64,000 nucleotides of DNA. It comes from Halodesulfovibrio sp. GTDB taxonomy: Bacteria > Desulfobacterota > Desulfovibrionia > Desulfovibrionales > Desulfovibrionaceae. A program made the translations under genes and the position numbers. Under the pieces are notes generated by a model. The model did not search any database. It saw only the letters and a program-made list of their open reading frames with translations, and was not told the origin of the DNA. The stretch covers positions 62,001 through 126,000 of the forward strand of contig NZ_JADMLB010000059.1 in assembly GCF_015482765.1 (NCBI RefSeq), given 5' to 3'. Below, in pieces: positions 35,565-43,672 of this stretch (its first letter is position 1; the number at the start of each line of letters is the position of its first letter).

Positions 35565-36167
35565 ATGAGTAATACTGAATTAAATTGTCTTTCCCTGTCC
35601 TGTCCTCAGCCTGTTATCCAGTGCAAAAAATTAATCGAACAAGAAGCTCCGTCAGCCTTTACAGTATTAGTAGATAATGATGCAGCAAAAGATAATGTTG
35701 TACGGTTCCTTGCATCCAAAGGTTATTCTGCAAAATCAGACCGAATTGAAGGTGGTTGGAGCATTTTAGCCACTGCATCCAATGCAGATGCATGCGAGGT
35801 TCTTACTGACGACGAGTTGGAATCAGTAGACAGTAGTATATGCGTTTTTATCTCTTCTGCCACTATTGGCATTGGTGACGATGAACTTGGTGCTAAGTTG
35901 ATGAAGAACTTCTTAGCTACGTTGCCAGAACTTGGCAAGTCTTTGTGGCGTATTGTAATGGTTAATGGTGCCGTTACTCTCGCAACAGAAGATAGTCATG
36001 TTTTGGAAGAATTAAAAGCCCTTGAAGCAACTGGAATTGATATTTTGGTTTGTGGAACATGTTTGGACCACTTCTCCATGCTGGAAAAAAAGGCTGTGGG
36101 CGAAACTACAAATATGCTGGATATCGTAACCAGTATGCAGGTAGCTGCAAAAATAATACGACCATAA
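35565..36167 (+). CDS. yedF: YedF-type sulfurtransferase-like selenium metabolism protein
   Basis: The 200-residue protein has an N-terminal TusA-like domain with the CPQP motif (Cys11 in LSCPQPV) and a C-terminal DsrE-like domain (about residues 80-200) with CGTCLDHF. Proteins of this form (TIGR-type selenium metabolism YedF) accompany selenophosphate synthetase genes in many delta-proteobacteria. GGAGG eight bases before ATG 35565 sets the start; an earlier in-frame ATG has no ribosome site. RluB starts four bases after the stop. The exact selenium or sulfur reaction is not known. Confidence 0.88.
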   Translation: MSNTELNCLSLSCPQPVIQCKKLIEQEAPSAFTVLVDNDAAKDNVVRFLASKGYSAKSDRIEGGWSILATASNADACEVLTDDELESVDSSICVFISSATIGIGDDELGAKLMKNFLATLPELGKSLWRIVMVNGAVTLATEDSHVLEELKALEATGIDILVCGTCLDHFSMLEKKAVGETTNMLDIVTSMQVAAKIIRP

Positions 36168-36171
36168 ATAT

Positions 36172-38055
36172 ATGTCAGAACAAAATAAAAAGTTTTCTCA
36201 AGACCGACGCGGACGTCGGACTGGCTTTGATGATCGTGATGAACGGTCTCAATCAGGTAAAGATTCTGCTCATCGTGATGGTGAGCGTAGCGCAAAGCGT
36301 AATGATCGTTCTTATTTCGACAGTAATGGGAAATATAAGGGACGTCCAATTGCTGAAGGTGAAGGACGACGCAATACATATAATGATTTGCCGGAACGAC
36401 GTTCCGGTCGCCGTAATGATCGCCCTAACACTGATCGCCCTTCCAGTGGTGGATATAAAGGGCGGCCTGTAGAAGGTAGAGAAGACCGCCGTGATGGTTT
36501 TGATCGCTCTGATTCTCGTCAGACTGATCGAGAATTTCGTCGTGATGACCGTCCACGTGGCGGGCGTAGTGAATCTTCTCGTGATCGCCATGATTCTAGA
36601 GGACGTGATGAAAGCCGCTCCCGTAATTCTTCATGGAGCCGGAGTGAACGTTCTGACTCAGAACGTCGTTCCTCCCGAGGTGGATATCAGGGGCGCCCTG
36701 TAGAGCGGAAAGAAAAAAGCCGTGGTGATTTTGATCGTGGCGATTCTCGCCGTCGTTCAGCGCAGGAATTTCGTAATGATGATCGTCCACGTAACAGTCG
36801 TAACGAATTTTCTCGTGATCGCCATGATTCTAGAGGACGCGATGAAAGTCGTTCCCGTAATGCTTCTTGGAATCGGAGTGAACGTTCTGACTCAGAACGT
36901 CGTCCATCCCGAGGTGGATATCAGGGACGTCCTGTAGAACGAAAAGAAAAAAGCCATGGTGATTTTGATCGTGGCGATTCTCGCCGTCGTTCAACTCAGG
37001 GAAGTCGCAGCGACGATCGATCATACAATAACCGTAACGATTCTTCTCGTGGTCGTTCCGATTCTAGAGGGCGTGATGAAAATCGTTCTCGTAATTCTTC
37101 ATGGAATCGGAGTGAGCGTTCTGACTCAGGACGTTCGCAGCACAGTAGACGTGATGGTAATGAAGCTTTTTGCAAACGCCCAGAGCGCGGTAAGAGTGAT
37201 GCTTCCCGTAATGATTCAAATTACCGAAATCCTAAAAAGGATACTCGCCCTCCTCGTCCAGAAAAAAAACCGTTTGTTCCGGCTAAGCCTAGTGTGCCAA
37301 ACCTGAACGAGCCATTACGAATCAACAAAGCGCTCGCTTTTGCAGGTATCTGTTCTCGTCGCGCAGCTGATGACTTGATCGCTCAAGGTGTTGTTTTTGT
37401 TAATGGTGAAAAGGTTGCAGAACCGGGAGTAAAAATTATTCCAACCTCAGATACGTTGGAAGTAAATGGCGAGCGTGTAGTTTTTGATACTGAAAAAGTT
37501 GAACCACTGTACGTATTGCTACATAAACCTGTTCAAACGGTTTGTACTGCAAATGATCCTGAAGGACGTCCAACAGTATTGGATATTCTTCCTGAGCAGT
37601 TTAAGGGTAAAAGGATTTTTCCTGTAGGTCGACTCGACTTCTTCTCTACCGGATTATTACTACTGACCAACGATGGGGATTTGACGTATCGTTTGACTCA
37701 TCCTAAATGGCACCAGAATAAAGTGTACCGAGTTCGTGTCAGAGGCGATGTTTCTGAACAGATTCTTGATAAATTCCGTAAGGGAATGACACTTGAAGAA
37801 GGTGATAAGTTAGCTCCGGTTGAATGTAAAATTATTGCTACGGATGAAGGTAATACTCGAGTTGAAATGGTATTAACTCAGGGGATTAACCGTCAGATCC
37901 GTCGTATGTTCCGAGATGTCGGGCTGACGATTCTTAATTTACACCGTATTAAAATTGGCCCAATTCAACTTGGCGAATTAGATAAAGGTGAAAGTCGAGA
38001 GCTGACGCAAGAAGAACTTGCTGAGCTTTATGAAGCAACCGGCTTATCGAAGTAA
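36172..38055 (+). CDS. rluB: RluB-family 23S rRNA pseudouridine synthase with long RS/RGG-like N-terminal extension
   Basis: A 627-residue protein in two parts. Residues 1-380 are low-complexity and extremely rich in Arg, Ser, Asp and Gly, built partly from three tandem units of 77-78 residues. Residues 380-627 are the enzyme: an S4 RNA-binding domain (LRINKALAFAGICSRRAADD), catalytic Asp in FPVGRLDFFSTGLLLLTNDG and the RQIRRMF segment. The catalytic half is the right size for RluB/RsuA (about 250 residues). The tail resembles RNA-binding or condensate-forming disordered regions. The start is four bases after yedF with no ribosome site. Confidence 0.9.
   Translation: MSEQNKKFSQDRRGRRTGFDDRDERSQSGKDSAHRDGERSAKRNDRSYFDSNGKYKGRPIAEGEGRRNTYNDLPERRSGRRNDRPNTDRPSSGGYKGRPVEGREDRRDGFDRSDSRQTDREFRRDDRPRGGRSESSRDRHDSRGRDESRSRNSSWSRSERSDSERRSSRGGYQGRPVERKEKSRGDFDRGDSRRRSAQEFRNDDRPRNSRNEFSRDRHDSRGRDESRSRNASWNRSERSDSERRPSRGGYQGRPVERKEKSHGDFDRGDSRRRSTQGSRSDDRSYNNRNDSSRGRSDSRGRDENRSRNSSWNRSERSDSGRSQHSRRDGNEAFCKRPERGKSDASRNDSNYRNPKKDTRPPRPEKKPFVPAKPSVPNLNEPLRINKALAFAGICSRRAADDLIAQGVVFVNGEKVAEPGVKIIPTSDTLEVNGERVVFDTEKVEPLYVLLHKPVQTVCTANDPEGRPTVLDILPEQFKGKRIFPVGRLDFFSTGLLLLTNDGDLTYRLTHPKWHQNKVYRVRVRGDVSEQILDKFRKGMTLEEGDKLAPVECKIIATDEGNTRVEMVLTQGINRQIRRMFRDVGLTILNLHRIKIGPIQLGELDKGESRELTQEELAELYEATGLSK
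36448..37146 (+). repeat. Tandem in-frame repeats (231, 234, 234 bp) in rluB
   Basis: Three units start at 36448, 36679 and 36913, each opening with GGY(K/Q)GRPVE and ending with SRNSSW(S/N)RSERSDS. They are whole-codon duplications (77, 78, 78 codons), and units 2 and 3 are most alike. The copy number is likely to vary by recombination. Confidence 0.9.
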
Positions 38056-38058
38056 AAT

Positions 38059-38095
38059 AAAAAAGCGAGTGGGATTCCACTCGCTTTTTTATTTT
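38059..38095. terminator. Bidirectional terminator between rluB and lolA
   Basis: GCGAGTGG (38065-38072) and CCACTCGC (38077-38084) with loop GATT, six A before and six T after. The lolA stop codon lies at its edge (38089). Confidence 0.9.
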
Positions 38096-38721
38096 TTAGT
38101 ATTGTCTTCGATGTCTACACCTTCGGGAGGTGTAAAGTTGAAGATGAGGTTACTAACAGACTTATTAAACAGTACATTGTTAAAACGTATGTCGTTTATG
38201 TTGCCATAAAAGTCAGTTATCTTGAGACGAGAGATGATACCACTTGATTCATCTACCCAAATTTCAGCTTCGGTCAGGTTTGCTGTGGGTTCTTTAGGAA
38301 ATAAAAGGTAGTTTCCTTTTTCTTTTCCGTCTTCAATGTAGAAATCGTTATCAACATTGGCATCTCCAAGCAGGAATCTCAAAGCATTCTGACTTTCGTT
38401 TGCAAGATCTCGTGGGTATTTATATACGACTTCTTCATCTTCAAGGTAGTTCCAAACAGCATCTTTATTTACGATAAGCAACTCGTTGAACGGCTTATTC
38501 GTAACCCATCGAACAAGTTCAGGACGTTTGATAACAAAATTTCCTGTGCGTACTTCTTTGCTTCCACTATCTTTATGAATGAGAGTTTGAGAAAAATCTG
38601 CAGTTATTGTCTCAGCTTTTCCGTATGATTGCGTGAGGACTTCGAGCCCTGCATTCGCAATTCCTGAAAAAAATAAGAAAAGTGTACAAGTCAGAATAGC
38701 TACAGTTTTACTATTTTTCAT
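38089..38721 (-). CDS. lolA: LolA-like outer membrane lipoprotein carrier protein
   Basis: The 210-residue periplasmic protein has a signal peptide (about residues 1-24, ending ANA-G) and the LolA beta-barrel pattern: ITADFSQTLIHKDSGSKEVRTGNFVIKRP begins the domain in segments typical of the family, with PELVRW and FYGNINDIRF later. It ferries mature lipoproteins from LolCDE to the outer membrane. BamD and the other lipoproteins in this window would be among its cargo. It lies three bases after ftsK and is probably co-transcribed. Confidence 0.9.
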   Translation of the reverse strand: MKNSKTVAILTCTLFLFFSGIANAGLEVLTQSYGKAETITADFSQTLIHKDSGSKEVRTGNFVIKRPELVRWVTNKPFNELLIVNKDAVWNYLEDEEVVYKYPRDLANESQNALRFLLGDANVDNDFYIEDGKEKGNYLLFPKEPTANLTEAEIWVDESSGIISRLKITDFYGNINDIRFNNVLFNKSVSNLIFNFTPPEGVDIEDNTKK

Positions 38722-38724
38722 ATA

Positions 38725-41088
38725 TTATCCTGTTGGTTGTTCTTTTTTGGCAAGTACAGTACGTGGCTTGCTTCCATCAGCTGGCCCAACAATTCCATCC
38801 TGCTCCATTTGTTCAACAAAGCGTGCTGCTTTATTGAATCCGATTCTGAATCGACGTTGAATAAGTGAGATAGATGCTTTTCCATTTTCGATAACAAAAG
38901 CGACGCACTCTGCATAAAGAGGGTCGTCAGCTGTTCCGCTGTTGCCTCCACCGTTCATAGAGCCAGAAACATTGCCGGTTCCTTCTGTTGCCCATTCCAC
39001 AAAATCAACTTTGTAGGATGGCGGAAGTTGTTTTTTCCAGTGGGATACCACAGAAATTACATCTTCATCACTAACGAAGGCACCATGCATACGCGTTAAG
39101 CGACCACCACCCGGTTTGAAAAGCATATCACCTTTACCGAGTAAGTGCTCTGCCCCGACTGTGTCAAGAATTGTACGTGAATCGTGTTTGCCAGTAACTT
39201 GAAATGATATACGGCATGGGAAGTTCGCTTTAATTAAGCCGGTTACAACATCAACACTCGGACGTTGAGTCGCAAGAATCAAATGGATACCTGCAGCTCG
39301 AGCAAGCTGTGCGAGACGCACAATGCTAGTTTCGACTTCTTTTGCAGCTGTCAACATAAGATCAGCAAGTTCATCAATGATGATGACCATGTACGGAATC
39401 GGTTGTAAATCTACAAGATTTTCAGGTTTGTCATCACCCATTTGCTTTAATTTAGCATTGTAACTTAGTACGTTACGTACACCCATGCGGGACATTGCTT
39501 CATACCGCTTGTCCATTTCATGCACAGCCCAGTCTAGCGCATTTTTAGCTTGGGACATATCTGTAACAACAGGATGTACCAAGTGAGGAAGGTCTGCATA
39601 TACAGCAAGTTCAATACGTTTTGGGTCGATTAGCAGTAGTTGTAAAGAGTCTGGAGTTGTTTTGAACAGTAAACTCATAAGCACTGAGTTAATAAATACA
39701 CTCTTGCCCTGTCCTGTTGCGCCAGCAACAAGAAGGTGTGGCATTTTTGCCAGATCAGAAGTGAACGGAATACCCGAAATATCTTTGCCGATAGCAAGGG
39801 TAAGTGGGTCTTTAGATGCAGTAAAAGTTTCGGAGGCAAATAATTCTCTCAATGATACTAGTTCTCTAATTTCATTAGGAATCTCAATGCCAACAGTATC
39901 TTTTCCTGGTATAGGCGCCTGAATGCGGACAGAAACGGCACTTAATGCCATTGCTATATCGTTTGATAAGTTTGCTATTTTACTTACTTTAACGCCTGGG
40001 GCTGGTTTTACCTCAAACATTGTGACAACTGGTCCAGGGGTGATACGCTGCAGCTCGCCGTGAACATTGAAATCTTCAAGGCATTCCATTACCAAACGCC
40101 CTTTTGTTTCCAATACTTCGCGCGGAGTTGATTCAACTTCATCGTCACTACTAGAGAATAAATCCAAAACTGGTAATGAGATTTTTTTACTTTTTTTAGC
40201 CGCAGTACGTTTAACTTCTGGGAAATCCAGTTCGGCTTCGAAAGGATTGCCTTCACCGATGAGTGATGCTTCTTCACCAGTTGCTTTAATAGGATCGTCA
40301 ATAATTACTGAACTGAATTCAGCAGTTGGCACCTCTTCTGGAGAAGCTATCTCATCCCATATCTCAGGTTCAGCATCAGGTAAATCAAGTGATGAAGGTT
40401 CACTTGAAAGGTCTTCAGCTTTTTTACTAAATAGAGAACGTCTTGCTTTTTTTTCTTTGCTAACTTCTTTTGATTTCTTCGCCTTTGGCTTCTTCTTTGT
40501 AGTAATAGGCTTTTTAAGGAGTGGCTTTTTAACTTCACCAATATATTTTTTTAGCCATGTGAATAGCCCTGCCCATGTGCCGCCCATAATAAGTTGAATT
40601 GAGCAGATAGTGACAAAGGTCCAAAGAAGTGTACTACCTATAGGTCGTAAATAGTACCAGTTGACAGAAAAGAGCACGTCTCCAAGTAGTCCACCACCTT
40701 GGATTTCTCCAACGGTCAGTGGCACTGCAGAACTGAGCGAGCAGATACTGATGCCGAAGAGAACAATTCCGGTCCATCGCCACCATTCAATACAAATTTT
40801 CGAAAAAAAGCAGCGAACACCGGATGCAAGAAATCCAAGAGCAAGAAGGTACGAAGACAGGCCAAACAAGTCTACAAGAAGACCTGAAAGGTAGGCTCCA
40901 AATAATCCAGCAGCATTATGAATAGATTTAGGCGAACTTACGATATGGTTGAGGCTTGGATCGGCCTGACTAAAAGTAGCAAGGCTGATAGTAAGCAAGA
41001 TGCCCCAGAACGTGATGAATAAAGAAAAAAGTTCGCGAGTTATACGTTGCGTATTCGTAATACCATCCTCCAGTAGGAGTATTTCCAA
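38725..41088 (-). CDS. ftsK: DNA translocase FtsK
   Basis: A 787-residue protein with four or five N-terminal membrane helices (residues 20-170), a charged linker (about 190-320; short compared with E. coli) and the RecA-like motor with Walker A GATGQGKSVF and DEL(A)DL Walker B. It ends in the winged gamma domain (RRFRIGFNKAARFVEQME near 745-765), which reads chromosome polarity sequences. It works with XerC/D, and xerD is in this window. It is followed by lolA. Confidence 0.95.
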   Translation of the reverse strand: MEILLLEDGITNTQRITRELFSLFITFWGILLTISLATFSQADPSLNHIVSSPKSIHNAAGLFGAYLSGLLVDLFGLSSYLLALGFLASGVRCFFSKICIEWWRWTGIVLFGISICSLSSAVPLTVGEIQGGGLLGDVLFSVNWYYLRPIGSTLLWTFVTICSIQLIMGGTWAGLFTWLKKYIGEVKKPLLKKPITTKKKPKAKKSKEVSKEKKARRSLFSKKAEDLSSEPSSLDLPDAEPEIWDEIASPEEVPTAEFSSVIIDDPIKATGEEASLIGEGNPFEAELDFPEVKRTAAKKSKKISLPVLDLFSSSDDEVESTPREVLETKGRLVMECLEDFNVHGELQRITPGPVVTMFEVKPAPGVKVSKIANLSNDIAMALSAVSVRIQAPIPGKDTVGIEIPNEIRELVSLRELFASETFTASKDPLTLAIGKDISGIPFTSDLAKMPHLLVAGATGQGKSVFINSVLMSLLFKTTPDSLQLLLIDPKRIELAVYADLPHLVHPVVTDMSQAKNALDWAVHEMDKRYEAMSRMGVRNVLSYNAKLKQMGDDKPENLVDLQPIPYMVIIIDELADLMLTAAKEVETSIVRLAQLARAAGIHLILATQRPSVDVVTGLIKANFPCRISFQVTGKHDSRTILDTVGAEHLLGKGDMLFKPGGGRLTRMHGAFVSDEDVISVVSHWKKQLPPSYKVDFVEWATEGTGNVSGSMNGGGNSGTADDPLYAECVAFVIENGKASISLIQRRFRIGFNKAARFVEQMEQDGIVGPADGSKPRTVLAKKEQPTG

Positions 41089-41263
41089 TTTTATGACAGA
41101 ATATAATATTATATCAGAGTCCAGAGAGACAGGCTAACCACTTAGTTTGTCAGGAATCTGATAACCTCGGTTTACTGTAGTCATAATATGGGCTGCAATC
41201 AACAGCAGATTTTTCAATGTGTTGAAATGAACAACTTTTTTCACTTGTAAAATAGCATAAAAA

Positions 41264-41294
41264 AAACGCGCTTAAAATAAAGCGCGTTTTTTTA
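41264..41294 (-). terminator. Intrinsic terminator of the aroQ-efp unit
   Basis: AAACGCGCTT (41264-41273) pairs with AAGCGCGTTT (41280-41289) with flanking A and T runs, 20 bases past the efp stop. Confidence 0.9.
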
Positions 41295-41313
41295 TACAGT
41301 TGGGAGCGAAGCC

Positions 41314-41877
41314 TTAAGAGTTTTCGCGACCAAGGTACTCACGGGTGCGAGTATCAATTTTGATTTTGTCACCGATATTGATGAATAATGGTACGTTCAC
41401 TTCAAGGCCAGTTTCAATTGTAGCTGGCTTCGTAACGTTAGATACGGTGTCGCCTTTTGCACCCGGCTCTGTGTGGGTAACTTCAAATACAAGAGCTGCT
41501 GGTAATTCAAGAGAAAGTGGATCACCATTGTAGAGCATTACTTTTACTTCCTGACCATCTTTAAGGAAGTTTTCAGCGCCACCGGATTTTTCGGTGCTCA
41601 TGTAATGCTGCTCGTAAGAGCCAAGGTCCATTAATACAAGGTTGTCGCCTTCCATGTAGAGGTACTGCATTGCAGAATGTTCGATATCTGGACGACCAAC
41701 TTTTTCACCGGAACGGAAGGTGTTGTCAACAACGCGACCAGTAAGCAGGTTGCGAAGTTTTGTGCGGATCATAGCGCCGCCCTTACCCGGTTTGAAATGC
41801 TGAAATTCTACGATTTCGTATGGTGTGCCGTCCAAAAGGATTTTAAGACCACGTTTGAAATCAGTGGTTGAGAACAT
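41314..41877 (-). CDS. efp: Elongation factor P
   Basis: The 187-residue factor rescues ribosomes stalled on proline runs. The N-terminal loop [13 protein letters not shown] carries the tip Lys (K in PGKG) that other bacteria modify with lysine or rhamnosyl groups; no modification enzyme is in the window. The OB domains have normal length and the C-terminal [13 protein letters not shown] is typical. GGAGG precedes ATG 41877, four codons inside a longer frame. It follows aroQ by 43 bases. Confidence 0.95.
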   Translation of the reverse strand: MFSTTDFKRGLKILLDGTPYEIVEFQHFKPGKGGAMIRTKLRNLLTGRVVDNTFRSGEKVGRPDIEHSAMQYLYMEGDNLVLMDLGSYEQHYMSTEKSGGAENFLKDGQEVKVMLYNGDPLSLELPAALVFEVTHTEPGAKGDTVSNVTKPATIETGLEVNVPLFINIGDKIKIDTRTREYLGRENS

Positions 41878-41920
41878 GTATTCCTCCAAGTCGTTCCGAT
41901 TGGTATCGGAAAATTAAATT

Positions 41921-42376
41921 CTAATCTTCAAGGTGCTGAAATAATGCTTGCACGGCTAGTGCGTAACTCATCATGCCGAAACCAGCAATAACACCGATGA
42001 CATGTCGACCAATAAAACTTTTTTGTCGCAGTGGTTCGGAGCGGGCAAGTACATTACTCAAATGCACCTCGACCACTGGAAGCTCAATCCAAGCAAGACA
42101 ATCTGCTAAGGCAAGGCTTGTGTGAGTATATGCGCCGGCATTTAAAACAATGCCATCAACACCCTCTTCTCTAGCCTGCTCAATACGATCAATCAGTTTG
42201 CCTTCTGAATTATTTTGATAAAATTCAAGAGAAACGCGTTGAGTATTTTCACCCAGAACTTTTTCGAGAAGCTCGGGTACGATATCCATAGTACTATTGC
42301 CATAGATTTCCGGCTGACGTTTTCCTAATGCTCCAAGATTAGGACCATTAAGAATCAATATATTGTAACCGGCCAT
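41921..42376 (-). CDS. aroQ: Type II 3-dehydroquinate dehydratase
   Basis: The 151-residue enzyme dehydrates 3-dehydroquinate to 3-dehydroshikimate. It has [19 protein letters not shown] at the start, the [12 protein letters not shown] segment and EVHLSNV, all in type II order. The dodecameric family is small and cytosolic. It is linked to efp, a pairing common in many bacteria, and divergent from engB. Confidence 0.94.
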   Translation of the reverse strand: MAGYNILILNGPNLGALGKRQPEIYGNSTMDIVPELLEKVLGENTQRVSLEFYQNNSEGKLIDRIEQAREEGVDGIVLNAGAYTHTSLALADCLAWIELPVVEVHLSNVLARSEPLRQKSFIGRHVIGVIAGFGMMSYALAVQALFQHLED

Positions 42377-42509
42377 GCGTACTCCCTTTGTCTTTACACA
42401 TTGCTTTTATACCATTAGGAATGGTGGAAACAAACGGGTAATATTTTCCGAAGCGCTGCTTGTTGTCAAGCTCGGCGTTGCCTTTACTAACTATTACCAA
42501 AGGCCTCTC

Positions 42510-43241
42510 ATGCAACCAAATCTTATTTTAGAAGACACTATATATACTCTCGAACAACTTCAAGAAGTTGACGTGCCTCAAATTGCACTTGCCGGTCGTT
42601 CAAACGTTGGCAAGTCCTCGCTTATTAATGCATTAGCTGGACGCAAAAATCTGGCTCGAATCAGCTCCACTCCTGGTAAAACTCAGTCTATCAACTTTTA
42701 TAGAGTTGATCCTTGGAAATATTACCTTGTTGATCTTCCAGGCTATGGGTATGCAAAAGTGTCCAAAGCTGATCGTCAAAAGTGGGCAGAGTTGATTAAC
42801 CAGTACCTTATTTCAACTCCCGGCTTGAAAGCACTTGCCGTGTTAATAGACAGCCGCGTGCCACCACAACAGATAGATATTGAGCTGACAAGCTATGCCC
42901 GCCAAATTGATCTGCCTCTTATACCAATTCTTACAAAAGGTGATAAGTGCAAACAACGAGAGCGAGACGCTAAACAAAGTGAGTGGGCAAAACTCCTTGG
43001 TGGAATTAAGCCTATTATTTCATCTGCATCGTCAGGGCTTGGTCTTGACAGAATCTGGCATGCCTTTGCTGAACATGCCATGGATCCAGAAGAGTTTGCC
43101 CGTATTGATGAAGAGGTGAAAAAAGCAAAAGCTGAGAAAAAAGCACTTCGAGCTGCCCGTGCAGAAAAACGAGCAACTGAAAAACCAAAAACTAAATCTA
43201 AAAAAGCTACTCCTTCTAAAAAGAAAAAGAAGAAAAAGTAG
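42510..43241 (+). CDS. engB: Ribosome biogenesis GTPase YsxC/EngB with basic tail
   Basis: The 243-residue GTPase has G1 GRSNVGKSS (near residue 29), G3 DLPGYG and G4 TKGDK, as in YsxC/EngB, which assists late large-subunit assembly. The start at ATG 42510 is used because it aligns with family N-termini; a longer in-frame extension of 45 codons lacks similarity. After about residue 200 an extension of over 40 residues is almost only Lys, Ala, Arg, Glu and Thr, ending in eight lysines in a row but one. Such a tail could bind rRNA. Confidence 0.92.
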   Translation: MQPNLILEDTIYTLEQLQEVDVPQIALAGRSNVGKSSLINALAGRKNLARISSTPGKTQSINFYRVDPWKYYLVDLPGYGYAKVSKADRQKWAELINQYLISTPGLKALAVLIDSRVPPQQIDIELTSYARQIDLPLIPILTKGDKCKQRERDAKQSEWAKLLGGIKPIISSASSGLGLDRIWHAFAEHAMDPEEFARIDEEVKKAKAEKKALRAARAEKRATEKPKTKSKKATPSKKKKKKK

Positions 43242-43305
43242 CATTGGATAAGGCGTTGCACAAAAAGGTGCTACGTTGCTTTTTTGCTGAATGCAAGAAT
43301 TAATC

Positions 43306-43341
43306 AGGTGAGTTCACATGTGATGAGCTCACCTTTTTTTA
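43306..43341 (+). terminator. Intrinsic terminator of engB
   Basis: AGGTGAG (43306-43312) and CTCACCT (43328-43334) with an inner palindromic TCACATGTGA, followed by seven T. Confidence 0.85.
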
Positions 43342-43345
43342 TTTG

Positions 43346-43612
43346 AAGTTTCTTCTTATGAAGAAGGAAAAACGACAGAAAAAAAGTTTTGAATAACTGA
43401 AAAATAAAGAGCTAAAAAAAATAATTAGTATAAAACATCGTGAAGGATGTGTGTTCGCTTATAATGAATATTTGTGCGAAATAAGCTTTATCAAGTCTTT
43501 TTTTTGCTTTTTTCAGTAAAATTATGGTGTAAATTGCAAATAAAATGATTTTATTGTGATGCAAATAAGGATTTTTATAGCAAAAATCTGGAAAATTACC
43601 CTTAATTATAAA
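43346..43612. other. Very AT-rich intergenic region between two terminators
   Basis: No gene is supported. The stretch is strongly AT-rich with long A and T runs, a typical gap between converging units. Only a 12-codon lysine-rich frame is seen (43356), which I do not call. Confidence 0.4.
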
Positions 43613-43644
43613 AAAAGGGACACACTTTGAGTGCGTCCCTTTTG
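43613..43644 (-). terminator. Intrinsic terminator of the PEP synthase gene
   Basis: AAAGGGAC and GTCCCTTT flank CACT/AGTG with one mismatch; A-rich on the left so that the minus strand ends in T. Confidence 0.85.
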
Positions 43645-43672
43645 TCGTCCTAGTAAGCAATACTTTTACATA

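Noticed and set aside
36253-37024. Several alternative frames across the rluB repeats
   Set aside because: They appear three times because the DNA repeats; their composition is unlike protein and they lack ribosome sites.
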